Below are positions 1 through 4,543 of a DNA stretch of 6,894 nucleotides, in pieces; position 1 is the first letter of the stretch, and the number at the start of each line of letters is the position of its first letter. The translations under genes were made by a program, and so were the position numbers. Source of the DNA: VMFP01 sp964630025 (GTDB lineage: Bacteria; Patescibacteriota; Andersenbacteria; UBA10190; CAIZMI01); NCBI GenBank assembly GCA_964630025.1, contig CAZVRG010000039.1, positions 1-6,894 of the forward strand, written 5' to 3'. The notes beneath the pieces were generated by a model. It was not told the DNA's origin and did no database searches. It was given only the letters and a program-made list of their open reading frames with translations.

Positions 1-310
1 TCCACCACTTTCCTCGGAGCGCCTGAACGAAACCGACAACAATCACCACGAAGAGTACTGTTTGCAGCACCCATTGAAAGAACCACCCGAAGGGCCCAAG
101 GAACGCGAAGACCACCCAGAGAATCATGCCAATCAGGAACACAAGAAATCCCTGACGAGCGTGAAATTGCACGTAGGGACTGTCCTTCTTGATGAGCAGA
201 ATCACGATTGACAGCACCCACAGCCAGGAGAGTGCCGCGACGAAACGGTTTTGCTCAACATCGGCAGATGCGAGCGTGGATGGCGGTTGCTGTGGAGATG
301 ACCATTCCAT
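1..310 (-). CDS. DUF4870/Tic20-like small membrane protein (3' end cut by window edge)
   Basis: The minus strand encodes 103 residues from an ATG at 310 to the window edge, with no stop reached. The start is fixed by an in-frame TGA 12 nt upstream, with no other ATG between. A short Pro/Ser-rich N-terminus (residues 1-20) is followed by three hydrophobic segments, about 24-40, 55-72 and 78-97. Between the first two lies a polar loop, KKDSPYVQFHARQGFL, which matches the F-H-A-[RK]-Q-G/A signature I associate with the DUF4870/Tic20-like family. The family is made of small (about 110 aa) integral membrane proteins whose bacterial function is not established. The usual length implies that only a few C-terminal residues are missing. 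No Shine-Dalgarno sequence precedes the ATG. It is separated from groEL by a terminator and a hairpin cluster, so it is probably transcribed independently. Family assignment rests on motif recall and topology. Confidence 0.8.
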   Translation of the reverse strand, partial: MEWSSPQQPPSTLASADVEQNRFVAALSWLWVLSIVILLIKKDSPYVQFHARQGFLVFLIGMILWVVFAFLGPFGWFFQWVLQTVLFVVIVVGFVQALRGKWW

Positions 311-316
311 CTGACT

Positions 317-325
317 ATCGTATCA
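317..325 (-). promoter_or_regulatory. Possible extended -10 promoter of the DUF4870-like gene
   Basis: On the minus strand TGA-TACGAT reads as an extended -10 element (TGn plus a hexamer matching TATAAT at 4 of 6 positions). It ends 6 nt before the ATG at 310, so transcription would start at or next to the start codon and give a leaderless mRNA, consistent with the missing ribosome binding site. I see no convincing -35 hexamer, since the expected place falls in the first hairpin of the repeat cluster. Weak prediction. Confidence 0.25.
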
Positions 326-335
326 TTTCCATGTC

Positions 336-442
336 ATTCTCGCGAAAGCGGGAATCAGTGCCGCAGCACTGTCCCCGAGCGCCATCGGGGACCTGAACGG
401 GCCCCCGCTTTCGCGGGGGCAACACAACGTGTCGCTTTAGCG
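336..442. repeat. Cluster of REP-like hairpins between groEL and the DUF4870-like gene
   Basis: Successive inverted repeats nearly abut: 336-343/348-355 (8 bp, one G-T wobble, GAAA loop), 356-361/366-371 (6 bp, perfect), 371-378/385-392 (8 bp, perfect), 401-408/413-420 (8 bp, perfect, TTTC loop) and a short 433-436/439-442. The first and fourth share the 12-mer CGCGAAAGCGGG in opposite orientation (341-352 and 404-415), so they form an inverted pair flanking the middle two hairpins. That arrangement resembles REP/BIME elements. None has a U-tract, so they are unlikely to be intrinsic terminators. They could stabilise the 3' end of an mRNA, or be non-autonomous mobile repeats; the family cannot be named from one copy. 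Confidence 0.7.
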
Positions 443-450
443 GGAGCAAC

Positions 451-477
451 AAAAAGAGCGGGTATGGCCCGCTCTTT
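451..477 (-). terminator. Intrinsic terminator of the groESL operon
   Basis: On the minus strand a 10-bp stem (AAAGAGCGGG pairing with CCCGCTCTTT; positions 477-468 and 462-453) closes a 5-nt loop and runs directly into five T residues (455-451) followed by G-T-T. It begins 22 nt after the groEL stop codon. The flanking A and T runs make the element nearly symmetric, so it could also act on plus-strand transcripts, but the longer T-run is on the groEL side. Confidence 0.9.
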
Positions 478-499
478 GTTCCGTGTGCGTATCAGTTGA

Positions 500-2155
500 T
501 TACATCCCTCCAAAATCTTCGCCCATCCCGCCCGGAGCGCCTTTCTCTTTCTTCTCCGGTTTATCGGTGACCACCGCTTCGGTTGTTAGCAACATGCCGG
601 CCACAGACGCGGCGTTCTGGAGTTCCAGACGCACCACTTTCTTCGGGTCCACAATACCTGCCTGGAACATGTCGCGGAATTCGTTGCGTTCCGCATCGTA
701 GCCACGCGCAAAGTTTTCCTTGCGCACTTGGTCGACAACCACCGATCCTTCGCGACCCGCGTTTTGCACAATCTGCCGAATCGGCTCTTCGCAGGCGCGC
801 TGAATAATGCGCATGCCGGTGACAATGTCCGGCGAGATTCCCTCCGTCTCCTTACGCTTGAGTGCGCCATCGAGTTCGTGCGCGGCCTTGAGCAACGCAA
901 GTCCTCCGCCGGCGACAATGCCTTCCTCCACGGCGGCTTTGGTTGCGTTCACCGCATCTTCCACGCGGTATTTCTTTTCCTTCTGCTCCGTTTCCGTGGG
1001 AGCGCCGACTTTGATCACCCCGACACCGGACGAGAGTTTGGCAAGACGCTCTTCCAGTTTTTCACGATCGTAGTCGGACTCGGTTTTTTCCATTTGGGCG
1101 CGAATCTGGTCCGCGCGCTCCTTGATTTTCTTCGGATCGCCCTTGCCGCCGATAATCGTGGTTTTTTCTTTTTCCGCCACAATGCGGCGCGCAGAACCGA
1201 GAAGATCGAGTGTCGCGTTTTCCAGCTTCAAACCGAGATCCTCGGAAATCACCGTTGCGCCCGTAACGACGGCAATGTCGCCGAGGAGCTCCTTCCGGCG
1301 GTCGCCAAAGCCCGGCGCCTTTACCGCAAGACCGAAGAATGTCCCGCGCAGCTTGTTCACCACGAGAGTGGCGAGCGCTTCGCCTTCCACGTCTTCGGCG
1401 ATGACCACGAGATTCTTTTGCCCTGTTTGGGTGAGCTTCTCCAACACCGGGAGAAATTCCTGCAGAGAACTGATCTTCTTGTCGGTGACAAGCATTGCCG
1501 GCTCTTCCATTTCCGCCGTCATCTTTTCGGCATTCGTGACCATGTACTGGCTGCTGTAGCCCTTGTCGAACTGCAAGCCTTTGACGACTTCCTTCTGCAC
1601 GCCAATGCTCTGCGAATCTTCCACGGTAATGGTCCCCGACGTGCCGACGCCGGTCTGTTCATCCATAATATCCGCGATCAGCGCACCGATGTCTGTATCT
1701 TGCGCCGAGATGGTTGCCACCTGGGCAATCTCTTCTTTTGTTGAGATGCGCTTTGCGTCTCGCTCAAGCGTCTGCATGGCCGCAGCGGTTCCTTCCTCAA
1801 TACCGCGTTTTAGGAACATGGGATTTGCGCCTGCGGCGACGTTCTTCAAACCTTCGCGGACAATTGCCTGCGTAAGCACCACGGCAGTGGTTGTGCCGTC
1901 TCCCGCGGTATCGTTCGTCTTTTCTGCCGCTTCTTTCACCAGCGCGGCGCCAATGTTCTCGAACTTATCCTCGAGCTCGATTTCCTTCGCAATCGTCACA
2001 CCGTCGTTGGTGATCGTGGGACTGCCGAAGCCTTTGTCGAGCACGACGTTGCGCCCCTTCGGACCCAAGGTGACCCGAACGGTGTTTGCGAGTTGATCGA
2101 CGCCGCTCAAGAGTTTCTTGCGGGCGCGTTCGTCAAAAAGAATTTGCTTGGCCAT
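500..2155 (-). CDS. groEL: Chaperonin GroEL (Hsp60, 60 kDa subunit)
   Basis: Complete 551-residue GroEL, close to the usual 540-550. It forms the cytoplasmic double-ring ATP-driven folding chamber capped by GroES. Equatorial-domain nucleotide motifs are intact: VTLGPKGRNVVLDK (28-41) and NDTAGDGTTT (81-90, with D86 equivalent to E. coli D87), and YRVEDAVNATKAAVEEG (396-412) carries the ATP-hydrolysis aspartate (D400, equivalent to E. coli D398). The apical domain is full length, and the C-terminus ends in a short GGM-type tail (GGMGEDFGGM). ATG at 2155 gives the canonical MAKQILFDERAR beginning, so the start is secure. The upstream 20 nt are pyrimidine-rich and have no Shine-Dalgarno motif. 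It lies 41 nt after groES in the same operon, with a good terminator 22 nt after its stop. It is presumably controlled with groES by CIRCE/HrcA. No missing key residue or frameshift is seen. Confidence 0.99.
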   Translation of the reverse strand: MAKQILFDERARKKLLSGVDQLANTVRVTLGPKGRNVVLDKGFGSPTITNDGVTIAKEIELEDKFENIGAALVKEAAEKTNDTAGDGTTTAVVLTQAIVREGLKNVAAGANPMFLKRGIEEGTAAAMQTLERDAKRISTKEEIAQVATISAQDTDIGALIADIMDEQTGVGTSGTITVEDSQSIGVQKEVVKGLQFDKGYSSQYMVTNAEKMTAEMEEPAMLVTDKKISSLQEFLPVLEKLTQTGQKNLVVIAEDVEGEALATLVVNKLRGTFFGLAVKAPGFGDRRKELLGDIAVVTGATVISEDLGLKLENATLDLLGSARRIVAEKEKTTIIGGKGDPKKIKERADQIRAQMEKTESDYDREKLEERLAKLSSGVGVIKVGAPTETEQKEKKYRVEDAVNATKAAVEEGIVAGGGLALLKAAHELDGALKRKETEGISPDIVTGMRIIQRACEEPIRQIVQNAGREGSVVVDQVRKENFARGYDAERNEFRDMFQAGIVDPKKVVRLELQNAASVAGMLLTTEAVVTDKPEKKEKGAPGGMGEDFGGM

Positions 2156-2169
2156 GGTTTTGAATGAAT

Positions 2170-2190
2170 GAGGAATAAGGAATGAGGAAT
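2170..2190. repeat. Heptanucleotide tandem array in the groES-groEL spacer
   Basis: On the plus strand three 7-nt units are adjacent: GAGGAAT, AAGGAAT, GAGGAAT, preceded by a degenerate GAATGAAT stretch (2162-2169). The array occupies about half of the 41-nt spacer between groES and groEL. On the transcribed strand it reads as pyrimidine-rich ATTCCTC-like units exactly where the groEL ribosome binding site would be expected. Confidence 0.75.
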
Positions 2191-2196
2191 GCTGAT

Positions 2197-2490
2197 TTAT
2201 TCAAGGATGCCGAGAATTTTTTCCTCTTGGACGATCAGCATGTCCTCACCGTCGATTTCTACTTCATCGGGAGCATATTTGGTGAAGAGCACGCGGTCGC
2301 CAGGTTTCACGCTCATCGGCGCGCGCTGACCGTTCTCCAACAGTTTGCCCGGACCAACGGAAAGCACTTCCCCTTGTTCCGGTTTTTCTTCGCGTGCGGT
2401 GTCAGGAAGCACAATCCCGCTTGCCGTCACTTCTTCGGCTTTCACGGGCTTGATCACCACGTGATCATTCAATGGACGAATGGTTTTCAT
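2197..2490 (-). CDS. groES: Co-chaperonin GroES (Hsp10)
   Basis: Complete 97-residue GroES, the standard length; it forms the heptameric lid of the GroEL chamber in the cytoplasm. The N-terminus (MKTIRPLNDHVVIKPVKAEE) and core match the Cpn10 family. The mobile loop spans about residues 17-36 and contains the hydrophobic tripeptide I-V-L (26-28, within SGIVLPD) that binds the GroEL apical domain. VGPGK (45-49) and KPGDRVLFTKY (62-72) are further family blocks. ATG at 2490 is the family start. There is no GGAG/AGGA-type motif in the 20 nt before it, and a long stem built from heptamer repeats ends 14 nt upstream. It is the first gene of the operon, 93 nt downstream of a CIRCE operator, and is followed by groEL after 41 nt. 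Confidence 0.98.
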   Translation of the reverse strand: MKTIRPLNDHVVIKPVKAEEVTASGIVLPDTAREEKPEQGEVLSVGPGKLLENGQRAPMSVKPGDRVLFTKYAPDEVEIDGEDMLIVQEEKILGILE

Positions 2491-2502
2491 GAGTAGAGCT
2501 TC

Positions 2503-2578
2503 TTAGCTTTTAGCTTGTAGCTTGTAGGCGGCCACGCCGTACACTCCTAAAAGCTACAAGCTACCAGCTACAAGCTTG
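2503..2578. repeat. Inverted heptamer arrays forming a 23-bp stem in the groES leader
   Basis: The left arm holds TTAGCTT, TTAGCTT, GTAGCTT (2503-2523); the right arm holds AAGCTAC, AAGCTAC, CAGCTAC, AAGCTTG (2551-2578), the same heptamer in reverse complement. Positions 2505-2527 pair with 2554-2576 over 23 bp with only two mismatches, enclosing a 26-nt loop that contains its own GGCG/CGCC mini-hairpin (2527-2530/2535-2538). The structure lies wholly within the transcribed leader between the CIRCE operator and groES and ends 14 nt before the start codon. The transcript strand also carries an AGGAG (2548-2544) in the loop. Whether it is a functional RNA element or merely an inserted repeat cannot be told from one copy. 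Confidence 0.8.
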
Positions 2579-2582
2579 GAAG

Positions 2583-2609
2583 TTGGCACTCTCCCCTCTC
2601 GAGTGCTAA
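2583..2609 (-). promoter_or_regulatory. CIRCE operator (HrcA binding site)
   Basis: The minus strand reads TTAGCACTC-N9-GAGTGCCAA, matching the CIRCE consensus TTAGCACTC-N9-GAGTGCTAA at 17 of 18 arm positions with the exact 9-nt spacer. CIRCE is the binding site of the heat-shock repressor HrcA and typically sits at the start of groESL and dnaK operons. Here it directly follows the predicted -10 box, so the transcription start should fall at its edge, the usual arrangement. An hrcA gene should exist elsewhere in the genome. Confidence 0.96.
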
Positions 2610-2614
2610 CCATC

Positions 2615-2644
2615 TTCCTATCAAATGTGGCCGTGAGGTGTCAA
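2615..2644 (-). promoter_or_regulatory. Sigma-70 type promoter of groESL
   Basis: A perfect TTGACA -35 box (2644-2639) is followed after 18 nt by TAGGAA (2620-2615), preceded by TGA, giving an extended -10 (TGn plus hexamer). The hexamer itself matches TATAAT at only 3 of 6. The predicted start is near 2608, at the edge of CIRCE, leaving a leader of roughly 118 nt before groES. The -35 box begins 10 nt after the stop codon of the upstream nucleotidyltransferase-like gene. Confidence 0.75.
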
Positions 2645-2654
2645 GAGGGACGAC

Positions 2655-3719
2655 TTAGCGCGTAAGGCCAGAATCAGCTTGGCCTCCAAAACGATCCTCA
2701 AGGCCCAGGGTTTCCATACGCGCGTTGAAGGCTGCAAGGATGGGCGCTTCACGAGATTGCGGATGGAATTCTGCCCGCGTATTGGTAGCAACAATCCGAC
2801 CTTTGAGCCCCCGGGACCTGTCGGAACGCGCAATACGCGTGCGCTGAAGGGACGCAAGAAAACGCTCAAGCGCGTTTCCGAGAGGAGTGAACAGCATCCA
2901 TTCGAAGAGACGTTGCGTGCTCCGAAGCGCCGGAGACGACGGGAGAGACTTCTTATGATGGACGGTATCGGGGAACACCGAGAAGAGATACCGCTCCATC
3001 CAGGAGCGATTCGCTGCTCGAAATGCCCAGCAGGTGTGTTCCCCTATGAGCGGCACCATGCGCGCATACTCAAGCGCGGTATACAGACTTTGATAGGGAA
3101 ACGATAATGCATCCGCGGCGAGATAGTGGTTTAAGCACACGCGGTCGCTGGTCACACCCTGTGGCCGACGACGCAGGCGAAAAAGATCAAGAAGAACCGT
3201 GAGAAAAAACCGGACGGTCCAGACGCGATTCGGCGCGGCAATAATGAGAACATCGAGATCGCTCGTCGGTTTTGCATTGTCGAACGCGAGCGAACCCGTA
3301 CCGGCAACGCCCCGAAGAAACGGAATACACTGCAGCCAGAAAACAATGCGCCGCAGACGGCGCCACTTCTGCTGACTGCGCGCATGCTTTGCGGGCCACT
3401 CGGCAATACGCGCGCGGTGTCCGGCAAACACAAAAAACCCGTTTGCTGTTTCCAATACCCCGCGTTCCACGAGCGTGTGGAGTGATTGCTCAACATCGCG
3501 CAACGTTGGCGATTCTGTCCCCTGTCCCCTGTTCCCTGTTCCCTGTCCTCCGGCCCGCGGTCGCAGCAAATACCGCCACACCTGCACGCTTGTGAGCGGG
3601 AGATGGAGAAGATCATGATATGCGAGCGTGGCGAGCACCGCTGCATCGAGCGACGCGGACGCGGGCGTCTCTTGCACGAGTGCGGAAGCATGGAGAAGAG
3701 CGGAGGGTGTCTGCGACAC
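2655..3719 (-). CDS. Winged-helix / nucleotidyltransferase-fold protein of unknown function
   Basis: 354 residues. Residues about 24-100 look like a winged helix (AVLATLAYHDLLHLPLTSVQVWRYL, then LRDVEQSLHTLVERGVLE and a GFFVFAGH wing). Residues 138-160 carry VAGTGSLAFDN and SDLDVLII: a Gly-Ser loop (140-143) followed by D154-x-D156, the G-S/D-x-D pattern of Pol-beta superfamily nucleotidyltransferases. The substrate cannot be inferred, and the third metal-binding carboxylate is not obvious (D192 is one candidate). The C-terminal third is Arg-rich and unrecognised. The start is GTG at 3719; an in-frame TAG lies 9 nt upstream, so the only alternatives are internal GTGs such as residue 15 or 28. 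GGAAGG abuts the GTG, too close for a normal ribosome binding site. The start codon follows dsbA by 30 nt. A 7-nt tandem array encodes residues 57-69 (Gly/Gln/Thr-rich), apparently between two helices of the winged-helix domain. Confidence 0.85.
   Translation of the reverse strand: MSQTPSALLHASALVQETPASASLDAAVLATLAYHDLLHLPLTSVQVWRYLLRPRAGGQGTGNRGQGTESPTLRDVEQSLHTLVERGVLETANGFFVFAGHRARIAEWPAKHARSQQKWRRLRRIVFWLQCIPFLRGVAGTGSLAFDNAKPTSDLDVLIIAAPNRVWTVRFFLTVLLDLFRLRRRPQGVTSDRVCLNHYLAADALSFPYQSLYTALEYARMVPLIGEHTCWAFRAANRSWMERYLFSVFPDTVHHKKSLPSSPALRSTQRLFEWMLFTPLGNALERFLASLQRTRIARSDRSRGLKGRIVATNTRAEFHPQSREAPILAAFNARMETLGLEDRFGGQADSGLTR
3515..3549. repeat. Five-unit heptanucleotide array inside the nucleotidyltransferase-like CDS
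   Basis: Plus strand: CTGTCCC, CTGTCCC, CTGTTCC, CTGTTCC, CTGTCCT, five contiguous 7-nt units. Because 7 is not a multiple of 3, the encoded peptide repeats only every three units (GQGTGNR then GQGTE, residues 59-69), and gain or loss of one unit would shift the reading frame. It interrupts the winged-helix domain of the host gene. Confidence 0.9.
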
Positions 3720-3749
3720 CCTTCCACACTACCAGCTTTCTGGGATGAA

Positions 3750-4454
3750 TTATCCTCCTGCGAGAAGCTGATCGATGATCGGCTTCAGGTTGTCGTAGGG
3801 CTGTGCGCCGGAGAACGGAATGGTCACATCGTTCGGACCGATGATGACGGTGTATGGCGTGCCTTGGCCACCGGCTTTTTCCGCGTCCGCAAGATCATCG
3901 GCGACGCGCTGCGCGTGCTTGCCTGACTGCAGACACGTTTCAAACGCCGGCACAGTGAGGCCAACGTCCTTGGCAATTTCCGGGAGCTTCGCGGCGTCGA
4001 GGCCGTTATTGGACGGCGTCACTTCATAGAGGCGGTCCACATACTCCCAAAACTTCCCCTGCTCGCCGGCGCACTCACTCGCTTCTGCTTCCTTACGCGC
4101 TTTTGGATGCAGAGCGTCCAAGGGAAAGTGTCGGTACACCCAGCGCACTTTTCCGTCATATTCTTGCAGAGCGCGCTTGAGTGTCGCGTGAAATGACTTA
4201 CAGAACGGACATTCCAAATCCGAATATTCCAGCAGAGTCACGGGCGCGTCCGCGCTGCCCCGCACGTGATCGCGTGTCGCATCGATGCCGCGATAGGTGA
4301 TCTTCGCGTCCTCCGTTCCTGCACTCGGCGTTCCAGAATCATTGCCGACACGTGCTGCCAGCCGCGTTGAGGACGTACGCGTCAGAAGGACTGCGCCCGC
4401 AACGAGGGCACCAGCAATAACAATCGCGGCGGGAATGGAATACTTTTGATCCAT
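3750..4454 (-). CDS. Membrane-anchored DsbA/BdbD-like thiol-disulfide oxidoreductase
   Basis: 234 residues, extracytoplasmic by prediction: a short charged N-terminus, then a hydrophobic helix (about residues 7-25) with no lipobox and no obvious signal-peptidase site, so a signal anchor is likely. A linker (26-52) leads to a thioredoxin-fold domain with CPFC (82-85) as the redox-active pair and T199-P200 as the conserved cis-proline site (GQGTPYTVI). The helical insert holds SECAGEQGKFWEYVDRLY (127-144) and a later C174 (FETCLQSG). C128 and C174 are the extra cysteines common in the DsbA-like thioredoxin_4 group and may form a structural disulfide. The expected role is oxidising or isomerising disulfides in exported proteins. 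No partner (DsbB or VKOR type) is in view. The ATG at 4454 begins the hydrophobic leader properly but has no Shine-Dalgarno motif. The gene starts 70 nt after the uvrA stop. Confidence 0.93.
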   Translation of the reverse strand: MDQKYSIPAAIVIAGALVAGAVLLTRTSSTRLAARVGNDSGTPSAGTEDAKITYRGIDATRDHVRGSADAPVTLLEYSDLECPFCKSFHATLKRALQEYDGKVRWVYRHFPLDALHPKARKEAEASECAGEQGKFWEYVDRLYEVTPSNNGLDAAKLPEIAKDVGLTVPAFETCLQSGKHAQRVADDLADAEKAGGQGTPYTVIIGPNDVTIPFSGAQPYDNLKPIIDQLLAGG

Positions 4455-4482
4455 TGTGTGTAGCTACGGTACCTTCGTTCTC

Positions 4483-4509
4483 GCGATAGAAGCAACTGTT
4501 TCCTGTCAA
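4483..4509 (-). promoter_or_regulatory. Probable promoter of the dsbA-like gene
   Basis: A perfect TTGACA (4509-4504) lies in the uvrA-dsbA spacer just after the uvrA hairpin. The best -10 candidate is TATCGC (4488-4483) at a short 15-nt spacing, 3 of 6 matches, so the -10 is weak. The -35 context CTCTTGACA is the same as at the groESL promoter. The predicted leader would be about 20 nt. Confidence 0.45.
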
Positions 4510-4513
4510 GAGA

Positions 4514-4543
4514 CTCGTCAGCGCTTAGCGTTTCGCTGACGAG
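4514..4543 (-). terminator. Hairpin across the uvrA stop codon, possible weak terminator
   Basis: A perfect 10-bp inverted repeat (CGCTGACGAG at 4534-4543, CTCGTCAGCG at 4514-4523) closes a 10-nt loop that contains the uvrA stop codon (4525-4527). On the transcript the stem is followed by UCUCUU rather than a clean U-tract, so termination may be inefficient. The stop codon within the loop means that terminating ribosomes would cover the structure. Confidence 0.5.

Noticed and set aside
371..392. Perfect 8-bp hairpin as a second terminator
   Set aside because: No T-run follows on either strand, and the groEL terminator at 451-477 already explains the operon end.
728..1744. Plus-strand open frame of 338 codons, and several shorter ones, across groEL
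   Set aside because: They are exactly antisense to an intact, conserved groEL. Their length follows from groEL codon bias, and the proteins show no recognisable domain.
2503..2578. CRISPR-like or attachment-site interpretation of the TAGCTTG repeats
   Set aside because: Units are 7 nt with no spacers, the arms are inverted rather than direct, and no cas, integrase or tRNA gene is nearby.
3152..3727. Overlapping minus-strand frame of 191 codons starting GTG at 3727
   Set aside because: It is the +1 shadow of the nucleotidyltransferase-like gene. Only the 2655-3719 frame shows the winged-helix and GS/DxD patterns. It matters only as the frame that a repeat-unit change could reach.
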